Shown here: in pieces, positions 11,524 through 22,234 of the stretch
Position numbering within the stretch: the stretch's first letter is position 1
How the letters are laid out: every line of letters begins with the position of its first letter
Source of the DNA: Haemaphysalis longicornis
Lineage: Eukaryota > Arthropoda > Arachnida > Ixodida > Ixodidae
Length of the DNA stretch: 64,000 nucleotides
Reading direction: 5' to 3'
Assembly: GCA_013339765.2 (NCBI GenBank)
Contig: CM023457.1
Coordinates: forward strand, 75,589,819-75,653,818
Notes under the pieces: generated by a model
Told to the model about the DNA's origin: nothing
Seen by the model: the letters and a program-made list of their open reading frames with translations, nothing else
Database searches by the model: none
Translations under genes and position numbers: made by a program

Positions 11524-13818
11524 CTGCGGGAACGACAGAAAATGAAAGCAGATAAACATATGGTCTTAGAGGCTTCGGCTAGGCCGACAGAGCCGTGCAA
11601 CGAGTCGGAGAAAAATAAACATTCCCGCTCAAATAACAACCTTACGCGTGCACATACGTCCGTCATCATCTCGTTTAGGATGCCGCGGTTCCCATCCTAC
11701 CAGTATTTCTTAAACGCTATGGGATTAGAAGCTTTCGCTACAAATATTGGTGCCAAAAGATCACTCTACTTTAATAATGGCGTAAAGGGACCAGGAACGC
11801 AAGGTTGAAAGCTGTTAAGCTTTAATGAAACATGCATGTCAGAATAGGAAATAAGCCGATACATTAATGAAAGCAGAGCTGCTATAGGCTAAAAGTTTAC
11901 GGTTAGTGCATGAGTTCGTCCTAACCATGGTCCTTATTATTATTGATAAGAGCGACCAATAGGGGCAAAGCTTTATCCACACCACCGTGCCCATGTTGTC
12001 TGTGTCCATAGTGAATAGACAGGGGCGGGCACTAACGTCCAGCACGGTCAAAACTGTATCGCCCCAAGAAACTTCGCAAGAAGCTGCCATAAGGCTACGC
12101 TATCATAAACACGATCAGAGGAGGCTCTCAGGCAGCGTGAAGAAATTATCAGCGAGGTCGTACCTCCAAAATGGCACTGCGTCACCAACAAACCAGCCTA
12201 AGAAGTCTGTTAGCCTGGTTCCCGAATACGAATACCTCGAGGGGGACGAGGCGGCTCACGCCGCTGCCCATCGCGTATATACGCCGGGCCGTTTCTCTCA
12301 AGGGAGAACCGTCCCCACTAGCAATTAACTAACAAACGCCTACACTTCAGTACACGAAAATCTGAAACCACTACAGAAAAAACTACTACTTTTCGATCCA
12401 CTCCCCCAGCCCACACACAGTGAAGCCATGCGCTACCCTCGGACTGCTTCAGACTAAGATGCATCCGCATCGCTCCTTCGTCCACGCCATCTATTCCACC
12501 GAGTATTAAGACCCTTGAACTATAAAACATGTGGCACCCTACAGCATTAGGCATCAGGCCGATTTCTCGTTTAAGCTGTGGTTTTGTAGTTGTGTATTTA
12601 AAACACAATCATAGTTCTACTCTGATTATCCTACTGTACATTATTACACTTTACTCTGATGTAGTTTAATGTACTTTATTGTACATTACTCTTACTGTTC
12701 TTTATTGTCTGCTGCTCTACATCAACCAAACATTAGATTTTCCAGCTTGTCAATTTTGCTTATTTATTGCACTGTTCCAAAGGGGGCTCGGACCTCGTCA
12801 GCCTTTTGTAGCCTTTAGTCGCAGCCTTCCTCCTCGTGCACCTGAGGAACTAAAATCATTGAATCTTTGAATCTGAATACCAGAAACACCGGTGCTGCAA
12901 TGCAATCTCAACCCATTCATACAACAGTGGACGGCGCGATTGGCCCTGCAAATACCCTACGATCCAGATTCACCTGGTGAAAAGGGACACAGTCATGGTG
13001 ACCCAGACTGAGGATACTATCCACCGGGTGGGTGCCGTAAAAACCCCTCTTGACCAATAAACATTTCGTTCATTAATTCTGCATGTAGCACACAAAATGG
13101 GAACCCAGGAGTCGAAAACAACGGAACAAAACGCTACACCTAATGTTCCAAAGCCTGAAATCATTGCAATAACTAAAGTACTGAGATATATAATACTTAT
13201 ACTAATATAAGTGAAAATAGATTTTATATAATAATAATGTTAATATAAGTGTAATATAATACTTATTCCGCGTTTTCAATTCTGTAAATGGCTATCTCTG
13301 CCGGAAACATGTGTTAACTTTTTTTGATGATGATAAAGAATACGGCCAAGTATAGCTAATACGTGTTTTTAACCATAATTTAGGGGTTAAACAATCACTT
13401 AAACGCCCACAATCGTTCATGAGGTGCAGCAGAGAAAAATCCCACTATGGGCGGTTTTTTTTTCATCAATTTTTTCTCGTCGATGTTCTATATCCAACGC
13501 AAGCTCCTCGATCCCTTGCAAAACCATCGTGTATATCCTGGTAAAAAGGATGCCTGGCTCAAGTAAGGGGAAATTTCGAACTGGGCAGATAACTAGTCAG
13601 AAGGAATCGTGCAAACAATATCTACGGGAACTGTACATTTCGAACAAACTGTTGTTGGCAACATTTAAACGAGAAATGGTACCATGAAAGCGTTACACAA
13701 CTTGCTCACGTAATGTAATGTTCAATGCTATTATGGCCCTAACTACTCTGAGTTCCAACTGCATTTTGTGTTTCTACGCATGCTCATTATACGGCGATAA
13801 AAGATTGGTGCGCCTTAC
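11524..13818 (-). other. Intron E13-E14 (2.3 kb)
   Basis: A LINE 3' fragment on the plus strand (11985-12880) fills much of it. The remainder is AT-rich, with nothing recognised. Confidence 0.7.
11985..12880 (+). pseudogene. LINE 3' end with RNase H remnant
   Basis: Plus-strand translation gives SVSIVNRQGRALTSSTVKTV and later VPEYEYLEGDEAAHAAAHRV. These resemble the strand and helix segments of RNase H domains found C-terminal to reverse transcriptase in I/R1-type LINEs, with P-E-LEG-E-A-A in place of the usual PGH-G--GNE-AD. The 3' end has the short repeated tail ATTGAATCTTTGAATCTG. It is 5'-truncated and no longer functional. Assignment to a clade is uncertain. Confidence 0.65.
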
Positions 13819-13878
13819 CTTGAGCGTAATTTCGATGGTAAAAACAGTTGTAAAAAAGTAGTCAAAGCAATTCAAGAT
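13819..13878 (-). CDS. Ca-alpha1D: Exon E13: domain III S2
   Basis: A 20-codon exon in phase 0 at both ends encodes ILNCFDYFFTTVFTIEITLK, the IIIS2 helix with the Glu of the charge-transfer centre and the terminal Lys. The acceptor is CTTTCCAG|ATC and the donor is CTCAAG|GTAAGG. The 60-bp size is that of the corresponding exon in other Cav1 genes, as far as known. Confidence 0.95.
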
Positions 13879-14877
13879 CTGGAAAGAAAATGCGCAGATA
13901 TTAAACACTGGCAGAGAAGCAGAGTTCGAAACTCAAGACCAACACAAGTTCGAAAACTTCAAGGGCATAGAATTTGCGTAGTAGATGCGAAAACACAATT
14001 CATACAAACCAGTTCAAACACAAATTTACAGCAAAGGAGAGACTACCTATGCCGAGTAAACCAAGAATAAATTCAGACAGCTTGAGGCTGAAGTAATCTT
14101 GATTCTAACAAAACGACGTGTGTAAATTTATTTGGTTTCTTTAATGGTAAGGTCAGAATATTTGTATTTTATTATTTCCTCGCGAAATGTTATAAATTTC
14201 CGATTTTTTTTATTAATGCCGCAAGGCCAGTGAAGCGCCGCCAAGAGGCTGCGAGAGAAAGTGACTTCGAGATTAATTTGAACAGGTGATGATGAATGTT
14301 TCTCCGTGCAACAGCTGAACAGACCATGCAAGCAGCTGCTTAGATAATAATACGTAGCTTTGAATCTGGAATAAACATCGATAGTCAGCTTTTAATGTAC
14401 CGTCTGTGGTCCTAATTCTCGCGTCGTTAAAAACGAATTATACCATTTTTGGGCCCTCTTTTGTGCCTGCTTACTTTTTCATTCAGAGGCCGTCCTGAAA
14501 ACAGTTACGGTTCTGCACGAAGCCTTGTATAGTTTCAAATGTTGAGTGTTGATCCTAATCATCGCCACAGAACTGTGCGATGAGCGCGCGTTGTCATCAA
14601 ATTAGCAAGGTGCATTTAACTAACTAAAGATATCCGAATGACACATCACCCGCAATTACAAAAAGCAAGCTGAAAAACAAATCAAAACGCCCTGCACACA
14701 ACATAACATGTCGAGTAGAACAACAAACTGTTGCTATAAAAACAAAATGCGTGCCTTGTTTTACCGACGAACTTTTTTTCATGAAGCCATCTCTTTTATA
14801 TGTGGAGATCACTGCAAAAAATATTTCAAATCGACGCGGCCGAGTAGCAGATGACGCAAATCGCAACACGTCCGGAA

Positions 14878-15964
14878 CTACAGGTTTTCCCGCTCAATTT
14901 AATCCAATCCCCATCTAATTTACTCCAGGCACCAGCCAATTTATTCCAAGTTCCATCTAATTAATCCAAACGCCGTGTAATTTAATCCGCGCGCCAGCGA
15001 TTTTAGTCCAAGTGCCAACCAATTTCATCCGGGCGCCAACAAAATAATCCAGCTGTCAAAAGGTTGTTCAGGGGTGTTTTGTGCGAACTTAGGCGCATCT
15101 TTAGCGTACTTTGTTCCGCGTAGTGTGGTGAAAATGTAGTGTTTGTTGATGTGCAAAATATCTTATGTGTGCAAAATATGTGCAAAATCTTATGCATGCA
15201 AAATTATGTGCAAAATATCTTATGCGCACAGCTTAATGGACATTTACTAACACTCGCAGACCACGAGAGCAGTCTATTTTGATCCGCTGGTGCCGCGTGC
15301 TGTAAGCTGATCGTCTGCGAGAGCGCCGTCGATAACTCACGTCAAAAGCATCGTCTTCTCCTCGCGTAACAATGCCTTCAGATGCTCCTTTGATAAAACA
15401 CATCGCTTAAATGCCCTTTGCATTCTGATTTTCAATCAATTAATGCTTTTCTGGAGTGTTAATTATTATTTCCAAATTATGATATCGTCTGCTCGCGTCA
15501 GAAGTATCGTCTGCTCGCGTTACTATACTCTGGCAAGTCTGCTGGCGTGACAATACGCGAGCAGACGACACTTCTGACGACCTTGCAGACGATCAGCACA
15601 CGGCACCAACGGATCAAACAAGACCGCTCTCCTGGTCTCCGCGTGTTAGTAATTTTTATTAGCTGTGCGCATAAGATATTTCGCACATAATGACTCAAGA
15701 AACACCACGTTTTCACTACACCATGCGCAACAAAGTCCGCAAAGCTGCGCCTAATTTCGAATAAAACACTCCTGAATAACCTTTTGACAGCTGGATTAAT
15801 TTGGTTGGCGCCCAGATTAAATTGGTCGACACCTGGATTAAATTCGCTGGCACCTGATTACATTAGATGGCGTTCGGGTTAAATTAGATGCACTTGGATT
15901 AAATTGGCTAGCGCCTGGATTAAATTGCATGGCGATTGGATTAAATTGAGCGGAAAACCTGTAG
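14878..15964. mobile_element. Foldback (long terminal inverted repeat) element, about 1.09 kb
   Basis: The left end starts CTACAGGTTTTCCCGCTCAA and the right end, read on the other strand, starts CTACAGGTTTTCCGCTCAAT. The inverted similarity continues inward for about 300 bases on each side. Both arms are built from 20-25 bp degenerate tandem units with core AATTTAATCCA and variable CGCCAGC-like spacers. Inner blocks near the centre (around 15250-15380 and 15490-15660) are also inversely related. There is no open reading frame of note. Only an AA is shared at the flanks, so the target duplication is unclear. Confidence 0.9.
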
Positions 15965-16766
15965 AATAAGGCCGGTGCTGCAATACCTCTGGTTTGTCGC
16001 CTTGCGTTGTCGTGACCTCATCAGCAGTAGGGAAATTACGTTCCCCTGTGGAACAAGCACGAACCTTCCTGTGCGCACCCAGCGTGCCTGCTAGTTCGCT
16101 TCGAACACTCATTCTATTTATTTAGGGAATTGCTAAAACAACCCCGCTGTTTGGCCTCAGTAGTACCGGGCGGTTTAATTTCCACGAATGACTTGGGTTC
16201 AAGCCCCAGCAGTGGCAAATATTTTGCAAGACCGGTAATTTTTTTGTACAGTGAAATGTTCTCTCGGCTCAATTCTACGGATTCTTTGGGTAAATAAGAG
16301 TTATTTGATATTCTTTAGGTCGGTTTAGGGGCGGGGCACGGCTTACCAACACGTTTCATTAACTTTCCGCATTACACCCGAAGTGCCTGGCTTGCACCTA
16401 TCTCGGAACATATCGTGTCAGACACGCGGACACATAACGTGGCAGCACGAAACTTCGCAAGGTTTTCCTGCAACTATACGCCAAGTAACGCACTCTGCGA
16501 CCAGTAAGGCATTTAAGTACCATAAGAAATGCTTTTTCATCCCGCCACCGAATTGTCGGTCTCCAACTTCTAGTTTCGACTACGGATACCATTCTGCCAC
16601 ACTCGTGGTCCGCCGTTTGTCGGTTATCCTCCTAACATTCACCGCCAAATTTGCCTTTTCTGCTTTGCCATGCACTTGAGGCAAGAGTGCAGCAAACACA
16701 TTCTGGCATGCACTCGTGGTGCATTGCAGAATGTCTCTTTAGTTGCGTGCCCTTTCCCGTTCCCAC

Positions 16767-16778
16767 AGGGTTCAAAGC

Positions 16779-16780
<2 letters not shown>
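16767..16780. repeat. Target-site duplication of SINE, left copy
   Basis: AGGGTTCAAAGCTG, identical to 17152-17165. Confidence 0.92.
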
Positions 16781-16811
<31 letters not shown>

Positions 16812-16878
16812 TATTGATTGATTTATTTATTTATTGATTATTTGATTATTGATTATGATTATTTATTATTATTGATTG

Positions 16879-16914
<36 letters not shown>

Positions 16915-17151
16915 TAGGGTTTAACGCACCGACGCTACACAGGCGACGAGGCGCGCCCTAGTGGAGGGCTCCGGATTAATTTTGACCACCTGGAGATCTT
17001 TAACATGCGCCGAAATCTCGTACACACGGGCGTTTTTGCTTTTCGCCTCCATCAGAAAAGCGGCCGCCGCGGCCGGGAATCGAACCCGCTTCCTCGTGCT
17101 CGGCAGCACGAGGAAGCGGGTAGCCTTAGCCACTGAGCCACCGCGGCGGGT
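16781..17151 (-). mobile_element. tRNA-derived SINE with (ATCA)n tail and 14-bp target duplication
   Basis: The head at 17087-17150 (GGTGGCTCAGTGGCTAAGGC, the pol III A-box region, on the minus strand) is tRNA-like, with a GGGTTCGATTCC-type B box. The body is shared with the copy at 37550. The 3' tail is about 130 bp of (ATCA)n variants, seen on the plus strand as TGAT repeats at 16781-16915. A perfect AGGGTTCAAAGCTG lies at 16767-16780 and again at 17152-17165, which defines the insertion. Confidence 0.92.
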
Positions 17152-17165
17152 AGGGTTCAAAGCTG
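17152..17165. repeat. Target-site duplication of SINE, right copy
   Basis: AGGGTTCAAAGCTG, identical to 16767-16780. Confidence 0.92.
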
Positions 17166-17296
17166 CCGCAAATATTAACTATTAGGCGTGTTTAATTTTG
17201 CAGTGATTGAATTTTTCAATCGCGGCGAAGGCAACAAGGCAAAGGCTGTGCTCGTTGAGGGTGATCGGTAAGGGAGGAACCGGCAATAAGACTTAC

Positions 17297-17426
17297 GTGG
17301 TTCCGGTCAGTGTTTGAGCGAAGCGGGTCTTCTGCCGCGAGCATACCACTGCTGACGAGAATACAGACGAGAATGAAGTTACCGAAGTAGCTGTGGTTGA
17401 TTATCTTGTGGCAAAGGATTCGGAAT
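17297..17426 (-). CDS. Ca-alpha1D: Exon E12: domain III S1
   Basis: The exon has one base and 43 codons (phase 2 to 0). It reads FRILCHKIINHSYFGNFILV, then CILVSSGMLAAEDPLRSN, the IIIS1 helix with the NHSYFGNF and LAAEDPL signatures of L-type channels. The acceptor is ACACGCAG|A and the donor is ACCAC|GTAAGT. It joins E13 as DRNHILNCFDYFF. Confidence 0.96.
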
Positions 17427-18060
17427 CTGCGTGTTAGGGAAAGAAAGTGAAATAAGCAAAAAAATATTTTCAGGAGTCAGCACTTTGAATGCTGTCGAGT
17501 CTCACTGAAAAGCATTCTACGAAAGTTCGACAGGAACTGAGCTCGTGAAAAAGTCACCCTAAGGAATTAACGACATCGTGCCACTATCGTACGTAGCCTA
17601 TACAGTGCCTTCCAGCTTTATCCGCAATGGGCAAGCACGCTACTAGCAAAGCCGAGACACCCAGCGTGCCAATACTCGCATGGTCCTAGAGGCTATACGC
17701 ATGTTCAGCAGCGCCTTTGGCGTAACACGTCTCAGTCTGTTCCTTTAAGGTCAGTTTCCGGGTCACCAAAGCCCGATAAATCAAGTGCATGAGCATGTCG
17801 AAGACGCCGGCGACTCTCGGCACACTGGATTTCTAGGTGTCAGACTTCTTGCTAGGTATGCAGTGGGCACAGTCCACAAACAGTATTCCCTATTCCCCCT
17901 ATATAGCAAAACACTCATCTCCCAGCGTCGAAATCACTCAACTCGTATCGAACCCGCCACCTTAAAAGGAAGAGTCCCGCGAGGCTCGTTTTCCCCCTTC
18001 CTTTTTTACCCCAGCTCTGGTCCTAATAAAGTTAGCACCATCATCATCGTCATCACTCGC
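17427..18060 (-). other. Intron E11-E12 (634 bp), GC-AG type
   Basis: The intron starts GCGAGT and ends CACGCAG. No other feature was seen. Confidence 0.85.
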
Positions 18061-18346
18061 CTGTTGTCGTGAGAGAAGATGAAGAACGAGCTGGCCTTGG
18101 GGATAGGCCGGATCTTGGTCTTGATGTTGAGCTCGGACATGCGGCGCGGCCGTGCCGACGCCACGGACTCCTCGTACTCTTCCTCCTCCTCTGCCTCCTC
18201 GTCCAGCTCTTCCTCATCATCCAGGTCTTCCTCCTCCCCAACGTCCTCCTCTTCGTCCCCGTAGTCTTCATCGTCGTCTTCGTCGTCGTCTTCGTCTTCC
18301 TCGTCGCTACCGTCATCATCGTCATCGTCGCTTTCCTCTTGGTCAA
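18061..18346 (-). CDS. Ca-alpha1D: Exon E11: acidic II-III loop end, leading into domain III
   Basis: In phase 1 the exon has two bases, 94 codons and two bases. About 55 residues are nearly all Asp and Glu. Then come EYEESVASARPRRMSELNIK and KASSFFIFSHDN, the conserved approach to IIIS1 of Cav1 channels. The donor is AACAG|GCGAGT, a GC site, and only this site gives the phase needed by E12 (HDNRFRILC). The 5' edge is uncertain: acceptor GCAG|TT at 18346 is the better site but does not match the phase of E10, while GAG|GAA at 18335 does. The trinucleotide-rich DNA may be length-variable. Confidence 0.85.
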
Positions 18347-20918
18347 CTGCGGTCAACGGTACAGGTTCAACTCACGGGGCGGGCTCAACAGCAAAAAAGG
18401 CGCTACACATTACGGACAATGAGCCCTGAATTATTTTGACGCACTGAAAATGGTATTGGCTGAGGTCGGCAATCCATCACAGCAGTGCACGGCAGCTTCA
18501 ATTGGAGGGTTTGCTTTCACTTAGCCTAAAGCGTCTCCGTGTGAAATGTGAGGGCTTGTACTGCCAATTTTAGTGAACGCAGTGTATAAAGTGCCGTCCG
18601 ATGGCGCTGAAGCTCAGTGCTAAGGACATGGCTAGAGTGCCGTACGACGGCACTCACATTTGACACGAAACAAGACATTTTATAGTGGTATTGTGACGTA
18701 GACCTTCCGCCTTAGCTCGGTACTACAAAGGACGGTCGTTATAGACCGGTTCTCGTCATATTTTGTAGTTTCATTTTCAGATGCAATTTTTATGGCTTAG
18801 GTTAGTTTTCAGACCTTTGAAATCGTGGTATAGTCGTTAGGTTGCCAGGCGCGAGGTTTCCTTAAGAAACTCCATTGAACGTCACTTTAGTGGAGTGCTT
18901 GTAGTGGAGTGCGTCCAATGGCACTTGTAGACAGAGTGTATAGTAAAAGTGCTTTGTCCAGTAAGAACAATCATTGCTTAACCGATCGCACTGATCACAA
19001 AGACAATTACGGAGCCCGTAGATTACTGCATTTCAAATGAAAATTACTACAACATTTTCCTCCTGCATCTGTGCTGTCTTATTTTGGATAACAGAACAGC
19101 AATACACGTTAATAGCTCTTGTGGTGCAGTTTATAGCTTTCGCTGTCCGTATGGTGCGTACTTTACTCTAGCGCAATTGGCGTGCCAAAACACGTTACAG
19201 CCTCATATTACATGTTTGAGCGATGCATTCCAACGGAGTTTGCGAAGGTGCGTCGGAAAGAGATATGGCAATCGACGGCGTCAACATAAGAATCACAGTT
19301 TTCCACGTCCGCACGCCTTGCTGCCAAAAATGCTCAGAGAATTGCAACGCAGTAACGCATTTCCTATTTAAGGTCCGGCTCACCTGGATTTTTCGCGCTT
19401 CCGTCATCAGCACTTGTGTCTTCTACCTTAATTTGTACTTGTGTCTGAAAGGAACCAGAAGGAATTTATCTACGTGAGACAAAAGCTGTATTCATTTGTC
19501 GGCGTGGATATGAAATGTGCTTACCTTCTCTTGTTTTTCTTTAGATCTGAAAAGAAGAAAAGTCCAGCGAGGTTTAAAAGAGTGCATAATCAAACTTATC
19601 CCCACAGTCCACAATAACCGCTATTCAACCTCGTTTAGCAGGAATTCCTGTAAGGTTCTCGGTGTGTTCTGTCCTGACCACGACAGGCTAGAAACCCAAT
19701 CAATGGATGCCCCACAATGCCTCGCAATTTTCAAAGGCAACGTGGTGCTGTGCCAGCCAGTATTTGTCATCCTTGTACGTTGTATACCCACAATTCATCT
19801 AAACTCAATGCGCCGCATCAGGTTAAGAACAGGCTCTAAAGAAAGTCTACACAACTACGGCATATTCCCACTTGCGAACCGACTTGCCAGCCGGCCAGAC
19901 TTGGGACCCGACTTGCGACTTGCCGGCCCGACGGGCCGGCAAGCAACTTTCTGTGCACCTCGATGTATTGGTCAGTGGTTTTAATGTACGCGTTTACGAA
20001 CCAACGAACAGCGCGTCTCATCAGTGCGGAGAAACGTGTTTTAATTGTAAAAGCAAGTAATATTCGCACTAGCTGGATGGATAGCGGGACGGTAGGCTGA
20101 CTTGCAGCCTTTTCGTACGTCTATCGGCGAGCAGTTAATACCGTAGAGTTCGGAGGCGTCAGAACTTCTGCGTTTCTGGAAAGCAGCGAAATTTGCGGGC
20201 GGGATGCGATTATTGTGGCGTGAAGACACACGTGTGTATTTCCTACTGCAATAATATCTTGAAAAGAGCCTGCTTGAGTTCGTTATTTTCGGCGCCTCCG
20301 GCAACCCGCAATGCTTTCGGCACTGTTCCAGGTCAGCACCATGTGTTCTACAGTGATTTCTACCTGTTCGTGTCTCACTAGTGTCATTTTTCTACAGCAA
20401 ATGGTGGAAGCACCAAGGAAGTCGCAGAGGTGGGGTAACAGCTCCGCTAAACGCAGTCGAATCATGGCTCGCCGCAAGTGTGAACCATGACCAACTATAA
20501 TTGGTCGTGGTGTGAACACCGCCTGATCGCGGGACACGCATCGCGCGCCGTCAGGCGACGTTTCGGGGTGCGTGTTTCCGCTTCCCGCGACCGAAGGGGG
20601 AACGCGGCTTAAGCCTTTATCAATCCTGGAGCACCGTACAGTAGCTGGATCCACTAAAAATGGGAGGAATGCGCTCTAGCTTTGCCAGGCCCCTCTCGCA
20701 TCGCAATCAGCCTTCACTAGTGATGCTCTTGAGTCACACACGGCACCCGCGACCGGTCAAAACTTTCCTCCACTGTTCGCACGCCATCAACTGCGGGCAG
20801 TGCCGTACTATCCGGCGGGTGCCGTAGCGTGGCATTGCGGGTTTCGCGCTCGCGCCGATTTCTCGCCCACGGCCAACCCCGCCGACGACGCCCCCTTTTC
20901 TCTTTTCTGCGATACGGG

Positions 20919-21345
20919 TCATTAAAAGGACCATGACGATACATGTTTCCTGCATAAAAAAGCCTGCTTCGTCATGATAACAATGATGCCGATATTACTG
21001 CGACCTTCAAAACGAATAATGGAGATAATAAGGAAAAAAAAATGAATCAGTGGCGACTCCTCGGCCACTTTCGGGCGATTTCACGATGGCGTAATACAAT
21101 CTCGTCTGTCCGATTGGCGGCCGTCAAGGAACATCACTGGGGGGCTGTATAGTGGGTCCTCTAGTTACGTCCGAGTGTATCACTGAAATGATGACGTACG
21201 GTTAACACGTTCTATGTTTTAGTGCGGGCTCAAATTGCGTCACTCTTGCATTTATTATGTCATTGTAGCGCGAAATTGGAAAATGTTTAAATGTTTTTTT
21301 TTTGGGTTTAAAAACACTATATCTTGATTGGAAGGGAGCTGAGGG
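20919..21345 (+). mobile_element. Dispersed repeat family copy
   Basis: It shares with 10355-11330 and 26815-27300 the head ATTAAAAGGACCATGA, the block CAGTGGCGACTCC, the block GTGGGTCCTCTAGTT and the tail GGGAGCTGAGGGA, in the same order and orientation. Confidence 0.75.
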
Positions 21346-21350
21346 AGGTA

Positions 21351-21505
21351 ATTTTGAGGGTAAGTTGCGCTTGTCATGCTCACGGAAATGGGTACAGGAA
21401 AAACCGTACACTTTCAGGAGGAGACTGCGCCGTCTTGTCGTGAAAGTGTACGTTTTTTTCTGCCTCGGTCTGTGTGAGCATAACAAGCGCAACTTACCTT
21501 CAAAA
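21351..21505. repeat. Long hairpin (arms about 70 bp)
   Basis: The left arm contains GGTAAGTTGCGCTTGTCATG and ACCGTACACTTTC. The right arm is their near-perfect reverse complement (GAAAGTGTACG and CATAACAAGCGCAACTTACC). Confidence 0.9.
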
Positions 21506-21580
21506 GAATGTTACACCAACTAGCCCGACATCAAACTTTACTAAGCGAGGTACGAAAGGTGAATTCTTTCAAAATAAAAT

Positions 21581-21685
21581 GAATTGCGCTACGTATACAA
21601 AGACAAATAGGACGCTGTAGCAGGACTGGGACAAAGCGCAAGTCCTGGTTAGCGTCCCGTTTGTCTTTGTATAGGTACCGCGATT
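21581..21685. repeat. Long hairpin (arms about 45 bp)
   Basis: The left arm has TACAAAGACAAATAGGACGC and CAGGACT. The right arm has the inverse, AGTCCTG and GCGTCCCGTTTGTCTTTGTA. The arms extend outward to GAATTGCG and CGCGATTC. Confidence 0.9.
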
Positions 21686-21796
21686 CACAAACTAGCCCCA
21701 TTCGACGTCCTTTTGATCTTTCAACCCCAACAACGTTCAACGTTCTATTTGGTCTTCTAACGCGTTAGACAGCGTCCGGAAGCAACGCCCGCTCAC

Positions 21797-22135
21797 ATTT
21801 TGATGAGCGGTGCGTGGTTCATGTGGCCGGCCGGGGCGTCCGTCGCCTTGTCGGCGGGCGTGTGGCCCCCGTTGTTGTTGGTCCCGGGCGTCGGTGGCCG
21901 CCTCGTCCTGACCGCCGCCTCCTCCACCGCCTCCGGAGCCGTTGTTGTTGTTCGGCTGCTGTTCGTTGGCCTCGCGCTGCCGCTGCTGCTCCTGCTGGCG
22001 CCGCTTGCGTTCGCGCCTGCGCCTCCGCCGCCGCCGTCGCCGCCTCAGGCGTCGCTTCCGCTCGTGGCGCAGCCGCTTCCGCCGTTCTTCTTCGTCCTCC
22101 TCGGCGCCTTCCTCTTCGTCTTCTTCTTCCTCTTC
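21797..22135 (-). CDS. Ca-alpha1D: Exon E10: II-III loop, poly-acidic and poly-arginine
   Basis: The exon is 113 codons in phase 0 throughout, directly after TAIEK of E9. Residues 1-18 are almost all Glu/Asp. Residues 18-47 are strongly basic, with eleven consecutive Arg near residues 31-41. Then follow Gln-rich, Asn-rich and eight-Gly runs, and a basic tail ending HQN. The acceptor is GATTGCAG|GAA and the donor is AAAAT|GTGAGC. The II-III loop is variable between channels, so identity rests on position, splice sites and open frame. A second frame is also open over the last third (ending HAPLIKM) and looks less biased, so an indel in the Gly/Asn repeats, real or from assembly, cannot be excluded. 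GC content is much higher than in flanking DNA. Confidence 0.75.
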
Positions 22136-22155
22136 CTGCAATCGAGGATCGTAGA

Positions 22156-22158
<3 letters not shown>

Positions 22159-22208
<50 letters not shown>

Positions 22209-22234
22209 GAGAGAGAGAGAGAGAGAGAGAGAGA
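22159..22234 (+). repeat. (GA)n microsatellite forming the CT tract before exon E10
   Basis: About 76 bases of GA repeats with two interruptions. On the minus strand this is a CT run that ends 24 bases before the E10 acceptor. Confidence 0.95.

Larger units (their letters stand above)
13879..17296 (-). other. Intron E12-E13 (3.4 kb)
   Basis: It contains the foldback element (14878-15964) and a complete SINE insertion with its long tail (16781-17151). The rest shows no recognised feature. Confidence 0.7.
18347..21796 (-). other. Intron E10-E11 (3.45 kb)
   Basis: It contains a copy of the CRE-bearing dispersed repeat (20919-21345) and two long hairpins (21351-21505, 21581-21685). A perfect 11-bp palindrome, CTTGCCGGCCC with loop GAC, lies at 19919-19943. 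A missing small exon could lie here, because the phases of E10 and E11 disagree. Confidence 0.65.

Noticed and set aside
18069..18439. Plus-strand open frames rich in Ser, Leu or Pro
   Set aside because: They are antisense shadows of the Asp/Glu-coding trinucleotides of exon E11.
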